Source of the DNA: an uncultured Ruminococcus sp.
Lineage (GTDB): Bacteria > Bacillota > Clostridia > Oscillospirales > CAG-272
NCBI GenBank assembly: GCA_902782445.1
Contig: CACZNC010000002.1
Span: 32,080 to 96,079 of the forward strand
Direction of reading: 5' to 3'
DNA: 64,000 bases
A model generated the notes under the pieces. It searched no databases and was not told the DNA's origin. It saw only the letters and a list, made by a program, of their open reading frames with translations. Made by a program: the position numbers and the translations under genes. Below are positions 8,228 to 18,771 of the stretch, piece by piece (positions within the stretch are counted from its first letter, which is position 1; every line of letters begins with the position of its first letter).

Positions 8228-9466
8228 ATGGAAAACTACGTCATCATCGGCAACGGGACGGCGGCGGTCTCCTGCATCGAAGGGATCCGCTCGGTGGACG
8301 CGGGATCGCCTCTCACCGTGATCTCCGCCGAAAAATACCCCGCCTACTGCCGCCCGCTGATCTCCTACGCCCTCGAAGGAAAGGCAAAGCCCGGGAACAT
8401 GGACCAGCGTCCGGCAGATTTCTATGAGAAAAACGGATGTGAAGTCCTGTACGGGAAAAAGGCCGCGGGGATCGATCCGGAAAAAAAGACCGTGACGCTG
8501 GAAGACGGCTCGTCCCTGCCCTACACAAAGCTCTGCGTCGCGGCGGGATCCTCCCCCTTCGTCCCTCCCATGACGGGGCTGGACACGGTGGAGAAGAAGT
8601 TTTCCTTCATGACGATGGACGACATGCTCGCCCTGGACGCCGCGGTCACGGAAGACAGCCGCGTGCTGATCGTCGGGGCGGGGCTGATCGGACTGAAATG
8701 CGCGGAGGGTCTGGCGGACCGAGTCCGGAGCATCACGGTGTGCGATCTGGCTCCCCGGGTCCTGTCCAGCATTCTCGACGAGGAAAGCGCGGCTCTGATG
8801 CAGGCAAAGCTGGAGGAGCACGGGATGTCCTTCCTGCTCGGCGACACTGCCGACCGGTTCGAGAGGGACCGCGCCGTCATGAAGAGCGGAAAAACGGTCG
8901 GTTTCGACGTCCTCGTCCTGGCGGTGGGCGTGCGGGCCAACACCTCCCTCATCCGGGACATCGGCGGCCGGGTGAACCGGGGGATCGTCGTCGACACGCA
9001 CATGCGCACGAGCATCCCGGATATCTACGCCGCCGGGGACTGCGCCGAAGGGTATGATGCCTCCCTCGGGGCGAACCGCGTCCTCGCCATCCTCCCGAAC
9101 GCCCGGTTTCAGGGCGAATGCGCCGGGATCAACATGGCGGGCGGGGAGCGGACTATCGACAACGCCGTCCCCCTCAATGCCATCGGCTTCTTCGGCCTGC
9201 ACTGCCTGACGGCGGGGACGGCTCCCGAAGGCTGCGAAGTCCATGAAGAGCGCGGACCGGGAAAAATCAAAAAGCTCTACACGAAGGACGGGGTTCTCAA
9301 GGGCTTTGCCCTCATCGGCTGCGAAGAGCGGGCCGGTATCTACACCTCGCTCATCCGGGAAAAGATCCCGCTCGACACGCTTGATTTCGAACTGTTGAAG
9401 CACGCGGCGACCACGGCGGCCTTCTCAGGGAAGGAACGCAGACGGAAATTCGGAGGTGCGGTATGA
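8228..9466 (+). CDS. FAD/NAD(P)-dependent oxidoreductase of the glutamate synthase cluster
   Basis: A 412-residue class I pyridine-nucleotide-disulfide-like flavoprotein. The FAD Rossmann start is YVIIGNGTAA (residues 4-13), the NAD(P) fold has VLIVGAGLIGLK (about 140-151), and the second FAD motif TSIPDIYAAGDCAE lies near residue 260-275. No redox-active CxxxxC disulfide pair is seen near the FAD site, so it resembles the rubredoxin/ferredoxin reductase and NirB-type group. Likely role: oxidise NAD(P)H and pass electrons through the neighbouring ferredoxin subunit. It replaces the GltD subunit of ordinary bacteria. Its stop overlaps the next start by ATGA. Confidence 0.88.
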   Translation: MENYVIIGNGTAAVSCIEGIRSVDAGSPLTVISAEKYPAYCRPLISYALEGKAKPGNMDQRPADFYEKNGCEVLYGKKAAGIDPEKKTVTLEDGSSLPYTKLCVAAGSSPFVPPMTGLDTVEKKFSFMTMDDMLALDAAVTEDSRVLIVGAGLIGLKCAEGLADRVRSITVCDLAPRVLSSILDEESAALMQAKLEEHGMSFLLGDTADRFERDRAVMKSGKTVGFDVLVLAVGVRANTSLIRDIGGRVNRGIVVDTHMRTSIPDIYAAGDCAEGYDASLGANRVLAILPNARFQGECAGINMAGGERTIDNAVPLNAIGFFGLHCLTAGTAPEGCEVHEERGPGKIKKLYTKDGVLKGFALIGCEERAGIYTSLIREKIPLDTLDFELLKHAATTAAFSGKERRRKFGGAV

Positions 9467-10185
9467 CGACGCTATACGCAAAGGAACTGGATCACCGCGC
9501 GCTGAACGAAGCGATCCGGCAGGCGGGAGACTCCGTCCGGATCACGGGATGCGCGGGACAGCGGTTCATCGGAGCGGGCATGAGCGGGGGAAGCATCGAG
9601 ATCGTCGGGATCCCCGGCAACGCCCTCGGCGCCTACCTCAACGGCGCGCAGATCACGGTGAACGGCAACGCCCAGGATGCGGTGGGCGACACCATGAACG
9701 GCGGGCGGATCGTCGTCCGGGGATCCATCGGCGACGCAGCGGGGTACGCCATGCGGGGCGGGGAGATCTATGTCCGGGACAACGCCGGTTACCGCGCCGG
9801 GATCCACATGAAGGAATACCGGGATAAGGTCCCCGTGATCGTGATCGGAGGATGCGCCGGGAGCTTTCTCGGGGAATATCAGGCGGGGGGCATGATCGTC
9901 GTGCTCGGTCTCGGCGCGGACGGCCGGGGGATCGTGGGAGACTTCCCCTGCACCGGGATGCACGGCGGTCGGATGTTTCTGCGGGGGGATTGCAGAGGGA
10001 TCGTCTTCCCTCCCCAGGTCACGGCGAGGGAGGCGTCCGAACAAGATCTCGAAGCGATCCGGGGCCCCGTCGGGGAGTTCGCCGCGCTCTTCGGGCTGGA
10101 CGCCGCCGGACTGCTTGCCTCTCCCTATACCGTCGTCACGCCGGACAGCGCCAATCCCTACCGCCGGATGTATGTGGAAAACTGA
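9463..10185 (+). CDS. gltB: Glutamate synthase GXGXG structural domain (GltB fragment 3)
   Basis: A 240-residue right-handed beta-helix protein equal to the C-terminal domain of GltB. Repeats of the form GGxIxVxGxxGxxxGxxMxGG run through residues 40-170 (GGSIEIVGIPGNALGAYL, GGRIVVRGSIGDAAGYAM and so on). The domain is structural in glutamate synthase and is related to subunit C of formylmethanofuran dehydrogenase, but the surrounding four genes fix the role here. Start codon overlaps the preceding stop. It is the last gene before a new promoter at 10260. Confidence 0.9.
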   Translation: MTTLYAKELDHRALNEAIRQAGDSVRITGCAGQRFIGAGMSGGSIEIVGIPGNALGAYLNGAQITVNGNAQDAVGDTMNGGRIVVRGSIGDAAGYAMRGGEIYVRDNAGYRAGIHMKEYRDKVPVIVIGGCAGSFLGEYQAGGMIVVLGLGADGRGIVGDFPCTGMHGGRMFLRGDCRGIVFPPQVTAREASEQDLEAIRGPVGEFAALFGLDAAGLLASPYTVVTPDSANPYRRMYVEN

Positions 10186-10190
10186 ATCCG

Positions 10191-10208
10191 TTCGCCGGAT
10201 TGCATAAA
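10191..10208 (+). promoter_or_regulatory. Shared upstream motif, copy 2
   Basis: Identical in 17 of 18 bases to 5009-5026. It ends 51 bases before the -35 box at 10260, almost the same distance as copy 1. Confidence 0.5.
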
Positions 10209-10259
10209 GATCCGCCGCAGAGAACCGCCCGATTTCAGCGGCTTTGCGGCATTTTTCTC

Positions 10260-10288
10260 TTGACACGGGATGGTGAAGTGTGTATAAT
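10260..10288 (+). promoter_or_regulatory. Promoter of the GS-like/ANTAR/purC/guaA group
   Basis: TTGACA (10260-10265), 17-base spacer, TATAAT (10283-10288). Predicted start near 10295. Confidence 0.8.
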
Positions 10289-10296
10289 GAAAACAG

Positions 10297-10350
10297 ATGA
10301 GCAAAGGCGTTCATTCCGAGAGTCAGGGAGTGGGCGCATTTTCTCTTTTT
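10297..10350 (+). promoter_or_regulatory. Leader with ANTAR-type hairpin and overlapping terminator
   Basis: ATGAGC and GTTCAT pair (10297-10302, 10309-10314) around hexaloop AAAGGC. The alternative terminator pairs 10307-10317 with 10326-10337 (one bulged G) and runs into a T-rich stretch. It is sequence-related to the glutamate synthase leader at 5116 and begins at about +2. Because the ANTAR gene is second on this transcript, the regulator probably controls its own synthesis. Confidence 0.75.
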
Positions 10351-10393
10351 TCCGGGGGATCAGCCCGGGTATCACGGTGAAAGAGGCGGCAAA

Positions 10394-11554
10394 ATGAACT
10401 ATACCGCAGACGAAGTCCTCGAATATGTCCGGGAGGAGGACGTGAAATTTATCCGGCTGGCGTTCTGCGACGTGACCGGAAAGCAGAAAAACCTGTCCGT
10501 CATGCCGGACGAGCTGCCACGGGTGTTCGAGGCGGGATGCCCCTTCTATCCGGCGTCGGTCCGGGGATATGAAGGCGCGGGATCCCTGCTGCTGCACCCC
10601 GATCCGTCGACGCTGTCGGTGCTCCCCTGGCGTCCCGATCACGGCCGGGTGGTGCGGATGTATTCGACCGTCACGACTCCCGACGGAAAGCCCCATCCCG
10701 CGGACACGAGAAGCCTGCTGAAATCGGCGGTGGATCTGGCGGAAAAAGCGGGCGTGAGATTCCGCTTCGGCGCGCAGCAGACCTTTTATCTCTTCAAACT
10801 GGACGGGGAGGGCAATCCCACAAAGGAACCCCACGACCGGGCGGGCTACATGGACATCGCGCCGGAAGACCGGGGGGAAAACGTGCGGCGGGAAATCTGC
10901 CTGACCCTCGAACAGATGGGGATCCGGCCGGAAAGCTCCTGCCACGAGGAAGGCCCCGGGCAGAACAAGATCGACTTCCGGTTTTCGGACGCCCTCGAAG
11001 CCGCGGACAACGCCATGACCTTCCGCACCGTCGTCCGCACTGCCGCAAACCGGAACGGACTCGCGGCGGATTTCTCCCCCAAGCCCCTCGAGGACGCCCC
11101 GGGCAACGGATGCCACATCAATTTCTCGGTGGAGCCGGTGTCCCGATCCGACAAAGGGGACGCGCTTTCCTCCGCCCTCGCCGGGATCCTCTCGGAAATC
11201 GCCCCGATGACCCTGTTCTTCAACCCCGTCGAAGCCTCCTACCTTCGTCTGTCGGGACGCCCGGTGACAAGGATCGGCTGGTCGGACATGGACCGTTCGG
11301 GGCTGGTCTGGATGCGGAAGGGACGGGCCGAACTCCGCTCTCCCGATCCGGAAACCAATCCCTGCCTCGCCTTCGCGCTCCTTGTGCGGGCGGGGCTCAA
11401 AGGGATCGGGGCGGGACTCGGTCTGCCGGAACCCGGTACATCGTCTGGGATCCTGCCCGCGTCCCTCGACGAGGCGGTACGGGCGGCGTCTTCCAGCGCG
11501 TTCATCCGGGAGGTCCTGCCCGAAGTCGTGCGGAAAGCCTACGGCGCGGAATGA
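10394..11554 (+). CDS. Glutamine synthetase-like protein with missing catalytic residues
   Basis: A 386-residue GSI-fold protein, shorter than the usual 440-470. The fold is clear (DVTGKQKNLSVMP, AADFSPKPLEDAPGNGCHINFS, AELRSPDPETNPCLAFA), but the active site is altered. The metal-binding pair in the usual GPEPEFFLF motif reads GAQQTFYLF (Q128, T130); the second Glu of HHEVAPGQHEI is Lys192; the flap PGFEAP segment reads GRPVTR. His241 and Glu313 remain. It is therefore probably not a working synthetase. It sits directly before the ANTAR regulator behind an ANTAR-type leader, so a role as a glutamine sensor or regulator partner is a reasonable inference, by analogy with GS acting on transcription factors in Bacillus. 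A real but divergent ligase for another amine is the alternative. Confidence 0.8.
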   Translation: MNYTADEVLEYVREEDVKFIRLAFCDVTGKQKNLSVMPDELPRVFEAGCPFYPASVRGYEGAGSLLLHPDPSTLSVLPWRPDHGRVVRMYSTVTTPDGKPHPADTRSLLKSAVDLAEKAGVRFRFGAQQTFYLFKLDGEGNPTKEPHDRAGYMDIAPEDRGENVRREICLTLEQMGIRPESSCHEEGPGQNKIDFRFSDALEAADNAMTFRTVVRTAANRNGLAADFSPKPLEDAPGNGCHINFSVEPVSRSDKGDALSSALAGILSEIAPMTLFFNPVEASYLRLSGRPVTRIGWSDMDRSGLVWMRKGRAELRSPDPETNPCLAFALLVRAGLKGIGAGLGLPEPGTSSGILPASLDEAVRAASSSAFIREVLPEVVRKAYGAE

Positions 11555-11595
11555 ACCGGGTCGCGGTCTGAAATCAACGGAAAGGAGGGCGTGGT

Positions 11596-12186
11596 ATGCG
11601 GGACGGTGAGATCCTCTATTCCGCGCTTGTCGTGTCCCCGCCGGGGAAGATGCGGGAAGCCCTGCTCGCCCTTCTGCCGGAATGCGGGTGCGGTTCTGTC
11701 CGGTCTGCGGATGACGTGTCGTCCGCGCGGCGGATCCTCTCGGAATTCGACTACGATTTCGTCTTCGTCAACTCCCCCCTGCCGGATGAAAACGGGGTCC
11801 GGTTCGCCTCGGAAGTCACGGAGGCGGGCGGCGCGGCGGTGCTTCTGCTCGTGCGGGCGGAGGTCCTCGGGGAGATCGACGAGAGGGTATACCGCCGGGG
11901 AGTCTTCACCCTTGCGAAGCCGACCTCGAAACAGACCCTCTCCGAGGCGGTCCGGTGGATGCGGGCGGCCCGGGAACGGCTCCGGAAATCGGAGAAGAAG
12001 TCCCTCACGCTGGAGGAAAAAATGGCCGAGATCCGCCTCGTCAACCGGGCGAAGTGGATCCTGATCGCCTCCCGCGCGATGGACGAGGCTGAGGCCCACC
12101 GGTGGATCGAAAAACAGGCGATGGACCGCTGTCTCACGAAACGGGAAGTCGCCGAAGAAATCATTAAAAACGGCGGACAAGAATAA
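11596..12186 (+). CDS. ANTAR-domain RNA-binding antiterminator with degenerate receiver domain
   Basis: A 196-residue two-domain regulator. Residues about 8-125 form a CheY-like receiver in which the phospho-accepting Asp position is Asn59 (FVFVNSPLPDENG), so ordinary phosphorylation is unlikely. Residues about 138-190 are the three-helix ANTAR domain (LVNRAKWILIASRAMDEAEAHRW..., ending AEEII). ANTAR proteins bind hairpins with A1/G4 hexaloops and stop terminators forming. Four such hairpins lie in the leaders at 4868, 4942, 5116 and 10297. The gene is 41 bases after the GS-like gene and is preceded by AAAGGAGG. Its input signal is unknown; contact with the GS-like protein or PII domain is inference. 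Confidence 0.9.
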   Translation: MRDGEILYSALVVSPPGKMREALLALLPECGCGSVRSADDVSSARRILSEFDYDFVFVNSPLPDENGVRFASEVTEAGGAAVLLLVRAEVLGEIDERVYRRGVFTLAKPTSKQTLSEAVRWMRAARERLRKSEKKSLTLEEKMAEIRLVNRAKWILIASRAMDEAEAHRWIEKQAMDRCLTKREVAEEIIKNGGQE

Positions 12187-12204
12187 ACCGAACCGGAGGA
12201 AATC

Positions 12205-12954
<750 letters not shown>

Positions 12955-12974
12955 AAAGGAGATTGCGAATCGTC

Positions 12975-14504
12975 ATGGATAAGATTCTCGTGCTCGATTT
13001 CGGCGGGCAGTACAATCAGCTTATCGCGCGGCGGGTGAGGGAGCATCATGTCTTCGCCGAGATCCGATCTTACAGAACGCCGACCGGAGAGATCGAAAAA
13101 GCGGGATACCGCGGGATCATCTTCACGGGCGGGCCGAATTCGGTCTACGATCCCGCCTCCCCCCGCTGTGACCGGGCGGTGCTGGAACTGGGGATCCCCG
13201 TCCTCGGGATCTGCTATGGATGCCAGCTCATGGCCGCCCTCGAAGGGGGAGAGGTCGTTTCAGCGGGCGCGGTGTCGGAATACGGCAAGGCGGAATTCAC
13301 GCACAGGGATTCCCCGCTGTTCGCCGGTGTGCCTGAGACCTCGACGGTCTGGATGAGCCACACGGACTACGTGAAGACCGTTCCCGCGGGCTTCACCGTC
13401 ACCGGGACGACCCCGAGCTGTCCCGCCGCTGCCATTGCGGACGAAAAAAGGCTGCTCTATGGGGTCCAGTTCCATCCCGAGGTGATGCACACGGAGTACG
13501 GGAAAACCATGCTCCGAAACTTCCTCTTTTCCGTCTGCGGGTGCGCCGGGGACTGGACGATGGAGGATTTCGTGAAGGCCTCCGTGGAGAAATACAAAAA
13601 GGAACTCGCCGGGAAAAAGGTCCTCTGCGCCCTGTCCGGCGGGGTGGATTCCTCCGTGGCGGCTGTCCTTCTTCACCGGGCGGTGGGGGACAGGCTGAGG
13701 TGCGTGTTCGTCGACCACGGTCTTCTTCGGAAGGACGAAGGGGATCTCGTGGAGCGGACCTTCCGTGAGAAATTCGATATGAACATCGTCCGGGTGAACG
13801 CCGGGGAGCGGTTCCTCGGAAAGCTCGCGGGAGTGACGGAGCCGGAGCGGAAGCGCAAGATCATCGGCGAGGAATTCATCCGGGTCTTCGAGGAAGAGGC
13901 CAAGAAGATCGGCCACGTCCACGCCCTCGCCCAGGGGACCATCTACCCGGACGTGGTGGAGAGCGGGACGGGAGCGTCGGCCACCATCAAGAGCCACCAC
14001 AACGTCGGGGGACTGCCCTCGGTGATCGACTTCGACGAGATCGTGGAGCCTCTGCGCCTGCTCTTCAAGGACGAGGTGCGGGCGGCGGGGCTGGAGTTGG
14101 GGATCCCCTACGAGCTGGTCTGGCGTCAGCCCTTCCCCGGTCCGGGACTGGCGATCCGGGTGCTCGGCGAGGTGACGGAGGAAAAGCTCGCGGTGCTCCG
14201 GGAATGCGACGCGCTCTTCCGGGAAGAGGTGATCGCGGCGGGGCTGGAACAGGAGACGAATCAGTATTTCGCCGTCCTCACCGACTCCCGCACCGTCGGG
14301 GTGATGGGGGACGCCCGGACCTACGGGTATACCGTGGCCCTCCGCGCGGTCTCCACCGACGACTTCATGACCGCCGACTGGTCCCGCCTGCCCTACGAGG
14401 TCTTGGCGAAGGCGTCGAACCGGATCACCAACAAAGTGCGCTCCGTGAGCCGCGTGGTGTACGACATCACGTCCAAACCCCCGGCTACGGTGGAGTGGGA
14501 GTGA
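12975..14504 (+). CDS. guaA: GMP synthase (glutamine-hydrolysing)
   Basis: Converts XMP to GMP using glutamine and ATP. 509 residues with a class I amidotransferase domain (Cys in GICYGCQ, His/Glu in [12 protein letters not shown]), the ATP-PPase P-loop [12 protein letters not shown], and the C-terminal dimer domain ending [14 protein letters not shown] at 12975 is chosen because it gives the conserved start [26 protein letters not shown] lies 13 bases before it, which is a little far. Only 20 bases separate it from purC. The link is that both purC/guaA products depend on glutamine or aspartate supply, which fits their place behind an ANTAR-controlled leader. Confidence 0.96.
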   Translation: MDKILVLDFGGQYNQLIARRVREHHVFAEIRSYRTPTGEIEKAGYRGIIFTGGPNSVYDPASPRCDRAVLELGIPVLGICYGCQLMAALEGGEVVSAGAVSEYGKAEFTHRDSPLFAGVPETSTVWMSHTDYVKTVPAGFTVTGTTPSCPAAAIADEKRLLYGVQFHPEVMHTEYGKTMLRNFLFSVCGCAGDWTMEDFVKASVEKYKKELAGKKVLCALSGGVDSSVAAVLLHRAVGDRLRCVFVDHGLLRKDEGDLVERTFREKFDMNIVRVNAGERFLGKLAGVTEPERKRKIIGEEFIRVFEEEAKKIGHVHALAQGTIYPDVVESGTGASATIKSHHNVGGLPSVIDFDEIVEPLRLLFKDEVRAAGLELGIPYELVWRQPFPGPGLAIRVLGEVTEEKLAVLRECDALFREEVIAAGLEQETNQYFAVLTDSRTVGVMGDARTYGYTVALRAVSTDDFMTADWSRLPYEVLAKASNRITNKVRSVSRVVYDITSKPPATVEWE

Positions 14505-14510
14505 GGAAAG

Positions 14511-14585
14511 AGTGATGATCGCGGTGCGCGGTTACAGTGATGATTGCCGCGCAAGTTATGAGTCGCTTCGCGAAGTTTGGAAAGG
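14511..14585 (+). repeat. Hairpin-array repeat D, short copy 3
   Basis: Starts 7 bases after the guaA stop codon and carries three to four short perfect hairpins (CGCGGTGCGCG, TGCCGCGCA, TCGCTTCGCGA) joined by GTGATGAT-like linkers. Same element and same orientation relative to the preceding gene as the copies after glnN and amt, but shorter. Confidence 0.6.
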
Positions 14586-14592
14586 ATAAAGT

Positions 14593-14959
14593 ATGGCAGG
14601 CAGCATTTTGAGAAACAAAGCGAAGGAGTATGCCATTCGGATCGTAGATCGTAACCCTTTGCCGTGCGATGAGAAAGAACGGGGTGGAGGCGGTGTTGAT
14701 TCAGCAGCTTCTGCGTGCCGGGACTTCCGCGGGGGCAAATCTGTATGAAGCGCAATATGCGCAGAGTACAAAAGATTTTGTATCGAAACTGGAAATTGCG
14801 TTGAAGGAATGTAATGAAAGCGACTATTGGGTCGATCTGCTGCATGAAGTCGGGAACATTTCCGATGGCGATTACAATACGCTGCAGGACAGGATCATTG
14901 AATTGAGGCGGATGCTCGTTTCATCGGTGAAAACGATGAAAGCAAAGGAACATGACTGA
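14593..14959 (+). pseudogene. Four-helix-bundle (S23/IVP-like) protein, frameshifted
   Basis: The family is usually about 115-120 residues and begins with a helix like GSILRNKAKEYAIRIV, present here from the ATG at 14593. The frame then shifts near 14670-14690: the remaining helices (LIQQLLRAGTSAGANLYEAQYAQSTKDFVSKLEIALKECNESDYWVDLLHEVG) continue in the +1 frame from about 14669 to the stop at 14959. The segment around the shift (NPLPCDEK) also departs from the family pattern. These proteins are encoded in 23S rRNA intervening sequences and elsewhere; function is unknown. It could also be a shorter gene starting at 14669. Confidence 0.65.
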
Positions 14960-14984
14960 ATGCTGAAGAGTGGTTTGCCTTCAG

Positions 14985-15006
14985 AGATGAACGGTCACGT
15001 TCATCT
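14985..15006 (+). terminator. Hairpin after the four-helix-bundle pseudogene
   Basis: AGATGAACG and CGTTCATCT form a perfect 9-bp stem with a 4-base loop, followed after four bases by a short T run. It may end transcription before pyrG; the T tract is short. Confidence 0.45.
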
Positions 15007-15073
15007 CATCGTTTTTGCGCAGCAAAATCATCATTGTACACATTCGCGGAGCGGATTCACAACTTATGGCTGA

Positions 15074-16698
<1,625 letters not shown>

Positions 16699-16752
16699 CC
16701 CCGGACTGCGGCGACAAAGTAATATCGGACACAAGGGATTCCGCCGGACAGC

Positions 16753-16781
16753 TTGACAAATCCGACGGGATCCTGTATAAT
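16753..16781 (+). promoter_or_regulatory. Promoter of the aldo/keto reductase pair
   Basis: TTGACA (16753-16758), 17-base spacer, TATAAT (16776-16781). About 85 bases of leader precede the first gene. Confidence 0.75.
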
Positions 16782-16873
16782 TATTAAAGAAGTTCTTTCC
16801 GGTTTTTGTTATTGCGCTTCGATCCGGAAATCCGCCACCCTTCAGAACCCGTTTGGGGGAAAGGAGATCACCC

Positions 16874-17728
16874 ATGAAAAACCAGAACGACACCTACCGG
16901 CTTTCGAACGGCGTCGGGATCCCCTGTGTCGGCTTCGGGACCTGGCAGACGCCGAACGGTGAAGTCGCGGTCAGCGCGGTCCGCAGCGCGATCGAATGCG
17001 GCTACCGGCACATCGACACGGCGCAGGTCTACGGCAACGAGGAGAGCGTCGGCGAGGGCATCCGGCAGAGCGGCATCAAGAGAGAAGAGCTGTTCATCAC
17101 CACCAAGCTGTGGAACAACAATCACAGCTACGAGAGGGCGCTCTCCTCCTTCGAAGGATCCCTCGAAAAGCTGGGGATCGACTATGTCGACATGTTCCTG
17201 ATCCACTGGCCGAACCCGAAGCCCCTCCGGGACGGTCTCTGGGAGGCTGCCAACGCCGAAAGCTGGCGGGCGATGGAAGAACTGTACGAGGCCGGAAAGA
17301 TCCGCGCCATCGGGATCTCGAATTTCCGCCCCCACCACATCGAAGCCCTCCTCAAGACCGCGAAGATCGCTCCGATGGTCAATCAGATCCGCCTCTGCCC
17401 CGGTGATACTGCCGACGAGACCGTCGCCTACTGCCGTGAGCACGGGATGCTCATCGAAGCGTACAGCCCCCTCGGCACGGGAAAGATCTTCGAAGTGAAG
17501 GAGATGCAGGCGCTGGCTGAAAAGTACGGACACAGCATCGCGCAGATCTGCATCCGGTGGAGCCTGCAGAGAGGGTATCTGCCCCTGCCGAAATCCGTCA
17601 CGCCGTCCCGCATCGCGGAGAACCTCGGCGTATTCGACTTCGAACTGGAGGATGAGGACGTACAGATGATCGCCGATCTGAAAGGCTGCGTCGGATACGC
17701 GCCCGACCCGGACGAGGTAGGTTTCTGA
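16874..17728 (+). CDS. Aldo/keto reductase, NADPH-type (first of a tandem pair)
   Basis: A 284-residue AKR TIM barrel that would reduce aldehydes or ketones with NAD(P)H. Catalytic residues can be placed: Asp and Tyr in HIDTAQVYGNE (about residues 46-56), Lys in ITTKLW, His in LIHWPNP. The C-terminal cofactor segment has PLPKSVTPSRIAEN. The ATG at 16874 is chosen for AAAGGAG 8 bases upstream. It shares the whole-length pattern of the next gene, 37 bases on, so the two are probably a duplicated pair on one transcript. The physiological substrate cannot be told from sequence; 2,5-diketogluconate and methylglyoxal reductases are in the same family. Confidence 0.9.
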   Translation: MKNQNDTYRLSNGVGIPCVGFGTWQTPNGEVAVSAVRSAIECGYRHIDTAQVYGNEESVGEGIRQSGIKREELFITTKLWNNNHSYERALSSFEGSLEKLGIDYVDMFLIHWPNPKPLRDGLWEAANAESWRAMEELYEAGKIRAIGISNFRPHHIEALLKTAKIAPMVNQIRLCPGDTADETVAYCREHGMLIEAYSPLGTGKIFEVKEMQALAEKYGHSIAQICIRWSLQRGYLPLPKSVTPSRIAENLGVFDFELEDEDVQMIADLKGCVGYAPDPDEVGF

Positions 17729-17765
17729 GCGCCCACTAATTGAAATTCCGCATCAGGAGGAAGAT

Positions 17766-18572
17766 ATGTACAGCGAAACCATGAAGCTCTCAAACGGCGT
17801 GGATATCCCGCTGCTCGCCCTCGGGACCTGGCTCATACCGGACGAGAGGGTCGAAGCCGCCGTAAAAACAGCTCTCGATATCGGCTACCGCCACATCGAC
17901 TCGGCGCAGGCATACGGCAACGAACGCGGCGTCGGAGAAGCGGTGCGGACGTCCGGCATCCCGCGGGAAGAGATCTTCGTCACCTCGAAGGTGCTCGCGG
18001 AGATCAAGGATTACGACGAGGCGAAGAAGTCCGTCGACCGCTCCCTCAGAGTGTCCGGGCTCGATTACTTCGATCTGATGCTCATTCACTGCCCCCAGCC
18101 CTGGGACGAGTTCAATTCCTCCCCCGACCGGTATATCGAGGGGAACCGGGCCGTCTGGCGCGCGCTGACCGAGGCGTACCGTGACGGCAAGATCCGGGCC
18201 ATCGGAGTCTCGAATTTTGCGGCGGTCGACATCGACAATCTCTGGCCCGCCGCGGAAGTCAAGCCGATGGTCAACCAGGTGAGCATCGCCGTCGGGAACA
18301 CGCCCCGCGCCCTCATCGACTTCTGCGCGGAAAAGGGCATCGTCATGGAGGCCTACTGCCCGCTCGGACACGGATCGGCGATCAAGAATCCAAAGATCGT
18401 CCCCTTCGCCGAAAAATACGGTGTGACCGTCGCCCAGCTCTGCGTGAAATACTGCATCCAGCTCGGTATGCCCGCCCTCCCGAAGACCGAGAATCCCGAC
18501 CACATGAAGAACAACGCCGACCTTGCCTTCACGATCTCGGACGAAGACATGAAAGCCCTCGAAGCGCTGTAA
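17766..18572 (+). CDS. Aldo/keto reductase (second of a tandem pair)
   Basis: 268 residues, slightly shorter than its neighbour. Catalytic Asp/Tyr are in HIDSAQAYGNE, Lys in VTSKVLAE, His in LIHCPQPW; the C-terminal cofactor segment is PALPKTENPDHMKNN. AGGAGG lies a few bases before the ATG. A strong terminator follows at 18628. The pair may act on related carbonyl compounds, but nothing nearby names the substrate. Confidence 0.9.
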   Translation: MYSETMKLSNGVDIPLLALGTWLIPDERVEAAVKTALDIGYRHIDSAQAYGNERGVGEAVRTSGIPREEIFVTSKVLAEIKDYDEAKKSVDRSLRVSGLDYFDLMLIHCPQPWDEFNSSPDRYIEGNRAVWRALTEAYRDGKIRAIGVSNFAAVDIDNLWPAAEVKPMVNQVSIAVGNTPRALIDFCAEKGIVMEAYCPLGHGSAIKNPKIVPFAEKYGVTVAQLCVKYCIQLGMPALPKTENPDHMKNNADLAFTISDEDMKALEAL

Positions 18573-18627
18573 GCATGCGAAAAACCGGGATCGCCGCGGG
18601 AATACTGCCGTCCCGGATCCGCAGGTG

Positions 18628-18685
18628 AAAGAGCCCCTTCCCGTTCCGCGGCCTTTATGCGGTCACGGCTGGAAAGGGGCTCTTT
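18628..18685. terminator. Bidirectional terminator between convergent genes
   Basis: AAAGAGCCCCTT and its near-perfect complement AAGGGGCTCTTT close a long hairpin, with T-rich flanks in both directions. It separates the aldo/keto reductases (+) from the binding protein (-). Confidence 0.85.
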
Positions 18686-18771
18686 ATTCTCTTCTGATTT
18701 CATCCGCAACGACGCCTCTGCCGGGAACCGATCGGCGGCTGTTCCCTTCAGAGAGGCTTTACCCGTACCCA

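Noticed and set aside
6023..9403. Over 1100-codon open frame on the minus strand opposite the glutamate synthase genes
   Set aside because: Antisense shadow of genes with strong family motifs; no ribosome site or recognisable domain.
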